From NCBI GenBank assembly GCA_938036435.1, contig CALHPU010000020.1, forward strand, positions 1 through 64,000: 64,000 nt of DNA, given 5' to 3'. A model generated the notes under the pieces. The model worked only from the letters and a program-made list of their open reading frames with translations. It was not told where the DNA came from and ran no database searches. The translations under genes were made by a program, and so were the position numbers. Shown here one piece after another: positions 17,446 to 25,793 of the stretch. Numbering within the stretch: position 1 is the stretch's first letter; each line of letters opens with the position of its first letter. This stretch comes from an uncultured Pirellulaceae bacterium (GTDB taxonomy: Bacteria; Planctomycetota; Planctomycetia; Pirellulales; Pirellulaceae).

Positions 17446-17485
17446 AAAGAGGCCGTCTCAAGTGAGGCGGCCCCTTTTGTTTTTG
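17446..17485. terminator. Bidirectional intrinsic terminator between convergent genes
   Basis: GGCCGTCTCA and TGAGGCGGCC (17451-17472) form a strong stem with one G-T pair, flanked by an A-run (17442-17450) and TTTTGTTTTT (17475-17484). It can end transcription from both the oxidoreductase and the DUF11-type gene. Confidence 0.85.
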
Positions 17486-17502
17486 ATTCAGTTGCTTCTA
17501 AC

Positions 17503-19764
17503 CTAACGCTGGAAGTCACCGCTTCCAATCGTTGCCGCTGTGGCATCAGCAGTAGAAGTCGAATCACCAAGGTCACCATCGCTGCTAAAGTAGCGAGTGG
17601 TTCCTTCAGCGATTTCGCGTGAGTCTGAGTCGTGGCAAGTCAACTGAGCACGGAAGATGTGCGTGCCTTGCTGGTGGGCGGCGGCAGTAATTTCGAAGCT
17701 TACTTCCTGCCCGGGTTCAACGACCTCAATTGGCGAGAACAACACTTGGCCGGGAACAATTCGATGTTGATGACCAGCGGCCGAGTTAGGCTCGATGCCC
17801 TCAGAGAACTGCATGATCAATTCCACCTGCTTGGCAGCTCGGCTACCTCGGTTACGAATTGTGACGACATAAGGAACGTTCTTATTTGTCGGCAGAGGAC
17901 CACGTGGGTCTTCCACTTCTAGGACAAGATCAGCGACAGTTTCAACGCGCGTAAGGCAGGCGGCTGACGCGGCCAAGTCGCCTTGGCGAACACCACACTC
18001 AAGCTGCATGTCACCACTGCCGTTGATCTGGCAATTGACCTTAAAGCTGCGTGTCTGCCCCGGCTCCAATGGACCGACCTGCCAACGAATTCCGTCCTCA
18101 ATCGGTGTGACTGAATCGATACCAGAGACGTATTTGGCTCCCGCTGGTAACGCAACGGCGGCCATCAAGTTGTTCGCTGCTGCATCTCCGCTGTTGGTCA
18201 TCGTAATTACATAGGTTCCGACGTCGCCAGAAAATTTCATGGCGGGACCTTCCATCGTCACACCAAGATTCGCTCGGCGAACGGTAATCTTACGGTCGCT
18301 GCTGGCTTCAATCTCGCCGTCAGCCGATGCTTGAGCGACTAGCTTTAATTCTCCCGCTGTTCGAGCCAACAATTCAACTTGAAAGACTTCTTCTTCACCC
18401 GGCGGGATGTCACCAAGGACCGATCGCTCGCCACCAAGCGCTTCTGGTAGTTTAACGGTCACATTTTCGGCTGTTCCAGTTCCCGGATTTCGAACAGTAA
18501 CTAAATAGCGTGCTACTTCGCCAAATTCAACTTCTGCGGGACCAGAAATGTCCATGCTTAATCGAGGCTCGGTAACGCGAATGTTCGCCTTGCCGATACG
18601 TGGAACCAACGTCCACTCTACGCCCACATCAAACATTTCTGCCTTTCGTGGAACAGCAAGAATCGTTGCCGTTTGTGTTTTTCCAGCACTGATACGATCG
18701 ATTGTCCAAACCAATCGAGCCTTGTTTTTGCCATCGGTAACTTCTTTTCCACCAGTGGTAAGATTGACGTTGGAAACTTCCACCCATTCAGGAAGATTGA
18801 TTCCGACAAGAATACGCTCAGCGTCTGACCCGCTGTTGTTTTTAACAACCACTTCGTAGGTAGCTGGCTTATTGACGCCAATGGACCGTGGACCGAATGT
18901 CTCAACTTCGATCGAAGGTGCCTTCAATCGAATCGCAGCGCTGTCCGCTCCGCTTGGCTCGATGTCATCTTCAGATGAAGTTTGGCGAACATTATGCGTC
19001 ATCGATAGTGACGAAGTTCCAATGCGTCCAGCCTGTGGCTGTTTGTATTTGGTACGACCTTTGTCGATAGAGCTAGGGGACGTCGTTGATTTAAACTCAG
19101 TCCGACTCTGGCCATTGTTTATCTGATTTAAAAACTGAGTCGCAGAGAAATCACCGGCCGGCTGTGCAGCCTGACGAATCATCTTTGCCGATGCTTTGGC
19201 TTGATCGGCAAACGTACGACCTCGATCTGTCAACTCGGCCTCACGTGCCGCTGTGCGAGATTTGATGTCTCGGAGTTGTTTCTCTAAAAGTGCACGCTGT
19301 GTAGAAATTTCTTCCGGAGCGATCCGTGGAGTACGCGCTCGAATTGCTTGATCCATCACAGGAGCAGCTTTCTCAATTGCGGAAGCAGTCGCCGGCTTTG
19401 CCTCTGCGAACTGCTTCCGGAATGCGTCTCGCAAAGCACCTGTCTTTTTGACGCTGCCTTGGAAATCCGATGTCCCAGCCAGAATCGCCGGTACTGCAGG
19501 AGCCTTGACAGGTTCTTGGTAGGCAACTTGGCGGATCAGGTACTTGTTCTGTGCGCTCTGATCGACTTGATCAGACATGCGAACACGCACCGCAGGAATC
19601 TGGCTGGCGGTGTGAATCACCTCTCCCGCATTTGCATCGACCTGAGTCGGTTGATAGCGCTGTGATGGACGCTCAAGCTGTTGTCCGTTGGCAGTGGAAA
19701 CGCTAAAGGACGTTGAGCCGATGAGCACTCCCAATAGTGCGAGTTTGAATTGTTTCGCTAGCAT
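17503..19764 (-). CDS. Large exported DUF11/CARDB-like repeat protein (753 aa)
   Basis: A signal peptide (KLALLGVLIGSTSFSVSTANG) is followed by a charged helical region (about 60-230) and then a series of Ig-like beta-sandwich repeats from about residue 280 to 720. Repeats show the DUF11 pattern: VTVRNPGTGTAENVTVKLPE, YVITMTNSGDAAANNLMAAV, YVVTIRNRGSRAAKQVELIM, each with V/NxG and 'A..V.v...P' spacing. Such proteins are surface or cell-wall structural proteins. It ends with GSGDFQR and has no anchor or dockerin. The gene lies alone with a terminator beyond its end. A role in the planctomycete envelope is inferred. Confidence 0.87.
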   Translation of the reverse strand: MLAKQFKLALLGVLIGSTSFSVSTANGQQLERPSQRYQPTQVDANAGEVIHTASQIPAVRVRMSDQVDQSAQNKYLIRQVAYQEPVKAPAVPAILAGTSDFQGSVKKTGALRDAFRKQFAEAKPATASAIEKAAPVMDQAIRARTPRIAPEEISTQRALLEKQLRDIKSRTAAREAELTDRGRTFADQAKASAKMIRQAAQPAGDFSATQFLNQINNGQSRTEFKSTTSPSSIDKGRTKYKQPQAGRIGTSSLSMTHNVRQTSSEDDIEPSGADSAAIRLKAPSIEVETFGPRSIGVNKPATYEVVVKNNSGSDAERILVGINLPEWVEVSNVNLTTGGKEVTDGKNKARLVWTIDRISAGKTQTATILAVPRKAEMFDVGVEWTLVPRIGKANIRVTEPRLSMDISGPAEVEFGEVARYLVTVRNPGTGTAENVTVKLPEALGGERSVLGDIPPGEEEVFQVELLARTAGELKLVAQASADGEIEASSDRKITVRRANLGVTMEGPAMKFSGDVGTYVITMTNSGDAAANNLMAAVALPAGAKYVSGIDSVTPIEDGIRWQVGPLEPGQTRSFKVNCQINGSGDMQLECGVRQGDLAASAACLTRVETVADLVLEVEDPRGPLPTNKNVPYVVTIRNRGSRAAKQVELIMQFSEGIEPNSAAGHQHRIVPGQVLFSPIEVVEPGQEVSFEITAAAHQQGTHIFRAQLTCHDSDSREIAEGTTRYFSSDGDLGDSTSTADATAATIGSGDFQR

Positions 19765-20257
19765 GGATTTCCTACCCTGAATTAAAAAGACGATTCCGTC
19801 CTGATTGAATTCGACTTTTCTGATTAGAGAAGTTTAAGCAAACTTGACGATAATCTGGAAAAAAACGGTTGGCCTGCTAGCAGGTTAAAAAATGCGAGCA
19901 ACCACCAAAGTGCCAACGCCGGCGAAACACCTCCAGTATCGAGTCTAGTGCTTCTTCAAGATTTGGAATTTGGATTTAGATGAGAGCGAAAGGGCGCAAG
20001 CTCTGCGGTCCCTACCGTTAATCCATTGGTATTTTTGCCCGACGGCTTGCACCGTTACGCTTCAAGAGCGAACCGGCAACTCGAAAATGGAAACCTGGAT
20101 GAAGCACTTGTGGCTCGCCCAAGCTGAAACGACCAGTTGCAAGTGATGGATTTCACCAGAAATCTTTGGCCGCGCAAGAACTCTGGCAAATCCCACTACA
20201 TGTCAACCCAGCTGTAAAACACCTCAAAACACACCGCACTATCTGTTCCATTAGCGA
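19765..20257. other. Intergenic region upstream of the DUF11-type gene
   Basis: Contains palindromic element copy 2 (20105-20225) and, at about 19985-20040, a stretch GCGAAAGGGCGCAAGCTCTG resembling other small planctomycete repeats. No gene seen. Confidence 0.5.
20105..20225. repeat. Dispersed palindromic element, family A, copy 2 (about 121 bp)
   Basis: This is copy 1 in reverse orientation. Its left arm CTTGTGGCTCGCCCAAGCTG matches the reverse complement of the copy 1 right arm (CTAGTGGTTGGTCAAAGCTG), and its right arm CCCACTACATGTCAACCCAG matches the reverse complement of the copy 1 left arm (TTGACATGTAGTGGG). The central pair is GATGGATTTCACCAGAAATC and ACTCTGGCAAATCCCACTAC. It lies between two genes and includes no stop codon. 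Confidence 0.85.
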
Positions 20258-20321
20258 ACAAAGCCCCGAGAAATCTGGCTGGCCAGATAATCTGGGCAGT
20301 CAAAATTCACGGGGCTTTTCT
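20258..20321 (-). terminator. Terminator-like hairpin after the PilZ-like gene
   Basis: AAAGCCCCG (about 20262) and CGGGGCTTTT (about 20311-20320) pair, with an inner palindrome ATCTGGCTGGCCAGAT. Read on the minus strand it ends CGGGGCTTTG, directly downstream of the gene that ends at 20340; on the plus strand it ends in a better T-run. Confidence 0.65.
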
Positions 20322-20339
20322 GTGTAGAGGCGATTCCTA

Positions 20340-20942
20340 TTAGAAAGTCGAACAAGCCGCCTTTGCGTTACAGTTCGACAACACGCCAAATTCAAATTCA
20401 AACAGCGTATCAAGCAGTCGGGACAAGGGAACATCCTTGATTCCGTAGAGATCAGCGATCATCGAAAGATCACTTCCTTTCATCAGGGATTCATACCTTT
20501 CGGTCCTGTTCATCGTGACCAGCGCGGTGAAGTTGATGGGAAATTGCATCCCATCCCAAAGCTGCACTCGAACTCGGTTATCGGCTTCAACTGAGATCGG
20601 AATGCAAACCATCAGATTGCCCTCGTGCCTGAGGTAGCAATTGAGCAGCATTGCTTCTTCGTCGGGAGAATCACCTTTCGCCGTTTCAACGCGTTCGATG
20701 CCGATAAGCATCTCGTTCTTCTCGTTACGCGTCACGCCGCGAATAACCGCGTCAAAACTCTCACTGCCAAAGTGGACCGACAACGGCTTTCCGTAGGGGA
20801 TAACCAAAAAATCAAGGCCCGCAATTTTGGCACCAGTAATTGACTGATCCACCAAACTACATTCGAGATCTACTCCGTCGATTCTGACGGAGCACTTTTC
20901 ATCTACCGAAATACGATGAAATTTTCGACGATTGGTGATCAT
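20340..20942 (-). CDS. PilZ-like domain protein (200 aa)
   Basis: The N-terminal segment TNRRKFHRISVDEKCSVRI and DQSITGAKIAG (residues about 3-45) match the PilZ pattern RxxxR...DxSxxG, which binds cyclic di-GMP. The rest (SFDAVIRGVTRNEKNEMLIG) continues the beta-barrel. The C-terminal half (about 105-200) has no match I know. I chose the ATG at 20942; a TTG at 20966 would add a short hydrophobic start. If it binds c-di-GMP it would act as an effector, but no cyclase or phosphodiesterase is nearby. It is transcribed away from the BamA-like genes and ends before a hairpin. Confidence 0.65.
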   Translation of the reverse strand: MITNRRKFHRISVDEKCSVRIDGVDLECSLVDQSITGAKIAGLDFLVIPYGKPLSVHFGSESFDAVIRGVTRNEKNEMLIGIERVETAKGDSPDEEAMLLNCYLRHEGNLMVCIPISVEADNRVRVQLWDGMQFPINFTALVTMNRTERYESLMKGSDLSMIADLYGIKDVPLSRLLDTLFEFEFGVLSNCNAKAACSTF

Positions 20943-21164
20943 TTTGAAAATCACAAGGCAGAACAATGGAAGCTGAGTCTGCGAATGCTGCAGACCTATC
21001 TAGAAGGGTTAAACGGCAAATTCACTATCAAACCATCAATCGTTTTTAGAGATTTACCGCTTGTTTCCCCAAGTTGCTTTGATGCTAGCTATGTTTCTCG
21101 GCTTGCCCTCAAAGCCTGACTTTTGTAATTACGCCGAAGAAATATTTCATCGGCGAGGTCAAGG

Positions 21165-22853
21165 ATGGACCGAAAGTTGCAAAAATCGCAGCCCCACAAT
21201 CGAATAGGCTCGTTTCTCAAACTGATTCGTAGCAGTTTCCAGATCAGCATTTCCAAGCAAAAATGCCCACTGTTGGCAATATTTGTCAGCCTGAGCTTTC
21301 TTCAAACAGGCTGCCAAACGCAACGGTTCTGGGACGCAAACACCGAACTGCCAGTTCCACCGAAGGTACTTGACCAAGAAACACTAGAGCGCGTGCGCTT
21401 TCAAAGCCCCGGAGGTTCAAGTTCTCGCGGAGGTTCAGGGTCGCGAGGTGCATCGGGAGCCAGTTTCCCCGCCGCACCGGAGAAGCACAAATCAGATGTC
21501 GTGCCTGATTTCGAACAGCTTGTTGAATCCGACAGCGGACTGAAACCAGAAATCGTTAAAGAAGTGATCATCACTGGAAACCAGTACACCCCAACGCATC
21601 ACTTGAGCCGCAACATCCGCACGCGGCAAGGTAGATACTTCGACCCTGATAAACTTCAACAGGACGTCAACATGCTCTGGCGATTGCCAGAGATCAAAAA
21701 GGTAAGAGGACCTTACTTGGATAGGCAGCCTGACGGCATCGTTATTCGAATCGAAGTTGAAGAACGACAAAAACTCTCAACCGTATCTTTCATCGGCAAT
21801 CGTGGGATCTCAGATCGCAAGTTACAGAAGAAGTCCGGACTCGAAGACGGAAGTCCAATGGATGTTCACGCGATTCGAATGGCAAAAAACAGCATCGAAG
21901 AACTCTATAAGGAAGAGGGCTACCCGCGAACTCAGGTCGAGATTTTGGAGAATGAAGGGAACGAAAACAAAGTGACCTTCCTGATTCACGAAGATCAAAA
22001 ACAGAAAATCTGGTCGGTCAATTTTGAAGGCAACACAATCGCCACCGAAGCACGTCTTCGCCACATTGTGAAATCAAAGCCCGGCATTGCCAAGCTAATT
22101 GGCGGTTTGGCAAAACGGGCTGAAATTGAGCAGGACATTCAAAGGCTGACCTCATACTATCGGTCGCTGGGATTTTTTAATGCTCAAGTCGGTCGCGAGA
22201 TAAGTGAGAGTAACGACGGACGTTGGTTGTCCCTTCGCTTTATCATCAACGAAGGACCTCGATACAGCGTTCGCAACGTAAAGTTCATGGGGAATGAAGC
22301 CTTTGGCGAATCACAATTGTCGTCGCTGATCTCGATGCACCCTAGCAAACCAATGCCCGACTTCAACGTGGCAATTGTGAACGAGGATCTAACCGAAATT
22401 CGCGACCTTTACGGCAGCCAAGGCTTTGTCTTCTCGGACATCAACGTTGAAACGCGTTTTCTCGAAGAGCCAGGTCAAGTGGATCTGGTATACAAAATCA
22501 AAGAGGGGAAGCAGTATCGTGTCGGCCAAGTTAACGTCCACTACGACGGTGGTAATTCAATCACCAAAAGCTCGGTCATTCGAAGTCGAGTTGATCTGCG
22601 TCCTGGAGACTTGATCGACATGCGAAAAATTGAAGCCAGTAAAGCTCGTCTCACTCGATCGCAGATCTTCGCCGCAGGGCAGGGCGGCGCACCACCTTCG
22701 ATCAAGATCAAGCCCCGCGAACTCAAGGACATTGAATCAATGGCTGACCAAGACAGCATTTCTGGATCATCATCGCGCGACCGCTCTGCAAGAGCACCCG
22801 GTCCGTCAGGCGGCAGTGGAAATCGAGGCTCCGGCGGATCAAGCTACCGATAA
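21165..22853 (+). CDS. POTRA-domain lipoprotein, N-terminal half of a split BamA-like machine (562 aa)
   Basis: A long basic leader, a hydrophobic stretch (CPLLAIFVSLSFLQTGC) and C50 form a probable lipoprotein signal. A low-complexity Gly/Ser/Arg linker (about 82-105) leads into several POTRA repeats at about 125-510: VKEVIITGNQYTPTHHLSRN, LSTVSFIGNRGISDRKLQKK, IWSVNFEGNTIATEARLRHI, VRNVKFMGNEAFGESQLSSL and YRVGQVNVHYDGGNSITKSS, each ending in a charged ILEIEV-type strand. No barrel follows; the protein ends in a Ser/Arg/Gly tail. The next gene, 43 bases on, carries the barrel. BamA normally joins both parts. It should form the periplasmic arm of outer-membrane protein assembly. Confidence 0.85.
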   Translation: MDRKLQKSQPHNRIGSFLKLIRSSFQISISKQKCPLLAIFVSLSFLQTGCQTQRFWDANTELPVPPKVLDQETLERVRFQSPGGSSSRGGSGSRGASGASFPAAPEKHKSDVVPDFEQLVESDSGLKPEIVKEVIITGNQYTPTHHLSRNIRTRQGRYFDPDKLQQDVNMLWRLPEIKKVRGPYLDRQPDGIVIRIEVEERQKLSTVSFIGNRGISDRKLQKKSGLEDGSPMDVHAIRMAKNSIEELYKEEGYPRTQVEILENEGNENKVTFLIHEDQKQKIWSVNFEGNTIATEARLRHIVKSKPGIAKLIGGLAKRAEIEQDIQRLTSYYRSLGFFNAQVGREISESNDGRWLSLRFIINEGPRYSVRNVKFMGNEAFGESQLSSLISMHPSKPMPDFNVAIVNEDLTEIRDLYGSQGFVFSDINVETRFLEEPGQVDLVYKIKEGKQYRVGQVNVHYDGGNSITKSSVIRSRVDLRPGDLIDMRKIEASKARLTRSQIFAAGQGGAPPSIKIKPRELKDIESMADQDSISGSSSRDRSARAPGPSGGSGNRGSGGSSYR

Positions 22854-22896
22854 CTCAACGATCATCGCGAACCAAGCAACACAACAAACATCAACT

Positions 22897-24633
22897 ATGC
22901 AAATCCAATTTCCAACTCGAGCGGTCAAGTCAATCAGCACCGGCTGCATTGGTTGTCTGTTGCTGATGATATCGATCGGATGCCAGAATGGTCCCTTTAA
23001 GTATCAGGATTCCTCAGGTTTTGGTTTTCCAACCCTACCATCGGCAGCCACGCAACCACAATTGCCTGCCGAAAGCGATTCCATCAGAGCTATGGAAAAA
23101 GACAATGCCCAAAAGAGCGCTGAGGCCGTGCGGGGTCAAAGTCCTGATGGCAAGTTTTGGTACGGAAATGGTAAAGCTCAAAACACTGCGACAACACAGC
23201 GCCAAGTCGTCAATCAAGCAAGTGCTATTGGTACGACAAACGGGACGACAAGCAACCAGCAGGAATTTGCTAATTCGTACGCGCCCGGAAGCACCGGCCG
23301 CGCCGTTCAACAAGCGACCTACCAATATCCCGAACTGCGACGCAACCGAGGCATCTTGCCGGGCAACGGTTTGAATTCGCCCAACATTGGCGATCCCAAT
23401 CAGCTTAACCCGATCGTACAACCCTTCGAACGCGGCGGTAACGCCTCAGTTCCATTTGGTAACAATCCCAACGCCTATTTTCCCTCGCAAGATTATGCTG
23501 ATCTTGATGTGACGGTAACCCAAACCAATACCGGGCGAATCAACATCGGCGGTGCCTTTAACTCGGACAACGGCATCGTTGGCCAGTTCATCATCGATGA
23601 AAAAGACTTTGACATCACGAGGTTCCCAAGAAACTTCCAAGACATCTTGGACGGAAATGCTTTCCGCGGCGGCGGTCAGGCCTTTCGGCTTGAGGTCGTG
23701 CCGGGGCAAGATTTGCAACGCTACTTGGTGAGCTTCACCGAGCCGTATTTTTTAGGCACCGACTATTCCTTTAGCGCCAGTGGCTACCTTTTTGACAGAC
23801 GTTACTTTGACTGGGACGAAAACCGACTGGGTGGCCGTCTGTCTCTCGGTCGTCGACTGACTCCTGATCTTTCGCTTAGTGCGGGTCTTCGTCTGGAACG
23901 CGTTAGAGTGGACAATGCTCGTGAAGCGATAAGGGTAAACGCTAATGATCCGAACGTCAGCACGTCGCCTCAACTCAACGAGGTTTTAGGAGATAAGCAA
24001 AGTCTTTTTCTCGCTAATATCGGACTGATCCGAGACACACGCGACCATCCCTATTTGGCAACAAAAGGAACGTATCTGTCGGGAACCGTTAGCCAAGCAT
24101 TTGGCGATTTTGATTACTCACGAATCGACCTAGAGTATCGACGATATCGATTAATTTACGAGCGTCCCGACCGATCAGGACGCCACACGCTCAGCTACGG
24201 AACGAAGCTTGGATACACCGGCAGTGGTACGCCCGTCTATGAGCACTATTTTGCGGGCGGGTTCTCCACGATTCGTGGTTTTGATTTCCGCGGGGTTGGG
24301 CCTAAAGAAGGTGCAACCTTCAACCCCGATGGATCAATCGCAGACGAAGGTGCCCGTATCGGCGGTGAGTTCCAATGGCTCAACACGCTCGAGTATACCT
24401 TTCCACTAACGGCTGACGACATGGTCAAAGGGGTCGTGTTCTGTGATTTTGGTACCGTTGCCACAGACGTTAGCCTCGACGAATTTCGCGTCGTACCTGG
24501 CTTCGGATTTCGCGTCAACATGCCGGCTCTCGGCATCGGGGCTCCACTTGCCTTCGATTTCGGCTTCCCTGTCTCCAGCGAAGCAACGGATGACGAGAGA
24601 ACCTTTAGCTTCTACCTAGGTGTGCTTCGGTAG
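22897..24633 (+). CDS. BamA/TamA-type outer-membrane barrel lipoprotein, C-terminal half (578 aa)
   Basis: A signal with lipobox SIGC (C29) begins the mature protein, followed by a long disordered Gln/Asn-rich linker (about 35-205). From about 205 on it is an Omp85 barrel: paired amphipathic strands (INIGGAFNSDNGIVGQFIID, YSFSASGYLFDRRYFDWDEN, TPDLSLSAGLRLERVRV) and the conserved loop-6 motif FSTIRGFDFRG (IRGF at about 459-462). There is no POTRA domain. The start is the ATG at 22897; the frame is open upstream through the POTRA gene in another frame, which is only an overlap. It ends in YLGVLR, not the usual aromatic last residue. With the preceding gene it makes one complete BamA-like protein. 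Confidence 0.87.
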   Translation: MQIQFPTRAVKSISTGCIGCLLLMISIGCQNGPFKYQDSSGFGFPTLPSAATQPQLPAESDSIRAMEKDNAQKSAEAVRGQSPDGKFWYGNGKAQNTATTQRQVVNQASAIGTTNGTTSNQQEFANSYAPGSTGRAVQQATYQYPELRRNRGILPGNGLNSPNIGDPNQLNPIVQPFERGGNASVPFGNNPNAYFPSQDYADLDVTVTQTNTGRINIGGAFNSDNGIVGQFIIDEKDFDITRFPRNFQDILDGNAFRGGGQAFRLEVVPGQDLQRYLVSFTEPYFLGTDYSFSASGYLFDRRYFDWDENRLGGRLSLGRRLTPDLSLSAGLRLERVRVDNAREAIRVNANDPNVSTSPQLNEVLGDKQSLFLANIGLIRDTRDHPYLATKGTYLSGTVSQAFGDFDYSRIDLEYRRYRLIYERPDRSGRHTLSYGTKLGYTGSGTPVYEHYFAGGFSTIRGFDFRGVGPKEGATFNPDGSIADEGARIGGEFQWLNTLEYTFPLTADDMVKGVVFCDFGTVATDVSLDEFRVVPGFGFRVNMPALGIGAPLAFDFGFPVSSEATDDERTFSFYLGVLR

Positions 24634-24637
24634 ACGG

Positions 24638-25678
24638 TTACCCCAAGAAAGGGTAGTCCTTGTCCATTAAGCCCAACTCTTTGGCTTCTTGCCAGAATGC
24701 CTTCGGCAGTTGCGTATTGGCCAGTTCAACGTTGGAGCTTACGCGCTCAGGCCTGCTGGAGGAAAGAGCAATCGAAACAACACCGGGCGGTGACAAAGCA
24801 AACTCGACACACGCTTGAGCGGGCTTCACCGAATGCTTCTCACATAGCGCGAAGAACCGATCCCGATAATTGGCGATTTTTTGATCGTCAGCATTGGCAG
24901 GATCCAGCTCACGATAGTCAAATGACTTACCGCCAACCATGTACCCCGCATGGAACACGGCGCTGTTGAAAACAGGAATGTTGCGACGGTTCAAGTTTTC
25001 TACGAAATCCAGCAGGGTTTGAGGATGCCGATAGATCGTCAGACTATTGGCCAGCATTACCCAATCCAATTTGACTTTATCGTCAATTTCAGCGATCGCC
25101 CTCCAATCCTTGCTACCGACGCCAATCGCTTGGCATTTCCCTTGGCCACGTAATTCTTCAAGCGCTTTGTAGGCGCCTAGAATATCGTCCATTCTACGGG
25201 CTCGATCTTCCTTCGAAGTCGCCGCGGCCAGATACTCATCCGGGTCGTGAACCGAGAGAAACTGGGATGTGAAGCCCTCTCCCAGCAATTCGTTGCCCTG
25301 TTCCCAGCATTCAAGAATTCCATCATAGGAAATGCACTGTACAGCATCGTGCTCTAGCCCAACCCAAGCCCCCGGTTCGAAAGTGGGCTCGTCAGACGTT
25401 AGCGGTACACGTTTCCAACCAAGCTTGTTGCTAATGATGACTTTTTCAGGATCTGCGTTGAGAGCGCGAAGATTATTGCCAATGACTTCCAGCGCCAGCC
25501 CCGCGCCATACTTGCCAGCGGTATCCACAACGACCTCGTTGGCCGAATTAAACCATTCGCGCGAGATCTCCAACTTCGTTTCTTCTGCCAAAGCAACAAA
25601 TAAGTTGCCTAAAGTTCCCGTACCAAAAATGACACGCGGAACATCCACTGTCACAGTGCCTACCTTTATTACTGCCAT
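24638..25678 (-). CDS. Aldo/keto reductase, probable L-fucose/aldose dehydrogenase type (346 aa)
   Basis: The protein has the aldo/keto reductase TIM barrel: VVDTAGKYGAGLALEVIGNN with the catalytic Asp/Tyr, and later CQAIGVGSKDW. Its subfamily looks like aldose/L-fucose dehydrogenases (FLSVHDPDEYL, IPVFNSAVFHAGYMVGG). It would oxidise an aldose to the lactone. I chose the ATG at 25678 (MAVIKVGTVT); the frame is open to 25762, but those residues look like a hydrophobic overhang. It sits 115 bases after the FucP-type transporter on the same strand, which supports a fucose-type sugar pathway. It is convergent with the barrel gene, four bases from its stop. Confidence 0.85.
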   Translation of the reverse strand: MAVIKVGTVTVDVPRVIFGTGTLGNLFVALAEETKLEISREWFNSANEVVVDTAGKYGAGLALEVIGNNLRALNADPEKVIISNKLGWKRVPLTSDEPTFEPGAWVGLEHDAVQCISYDGILECWEQGNELLGEGFTSQFLSVHDPDEYLAAATSKEDRARRMDDILGAYKALEELRGQGKCQAIGVGSKDWRAIAEIDDKVKLDWVMLANSLTIYRHPQTLLDFVENLNRRNIPVFNSAVFHAGYMVGGKSFDYRELDPANADDQKIANYRDRFFALCEKHSVKPAQACVEFALSPPGVVSIALSSSRPERVSSNVELANTQLPKAFWQEAKELGLMDKDYPFLG

Positions 25679-25793
25679 CAAAAATTCGCGAGTAAAACTT
25701 GTTGTAGTCAACTGAGAAAGCCAAACACAAATAGTGAATACTTGGCTCGCCCAAACATGCACTCTAGCTCCTAGATGCTCTTCCGACCAAACC

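Noticed and set aside
22630-22896. Upstream extension of the barrel gene
   Set aside because: It overlaps the POTRA gene in a different frame and the residues look random; the lipobox-bearing start at 22897 fits better.
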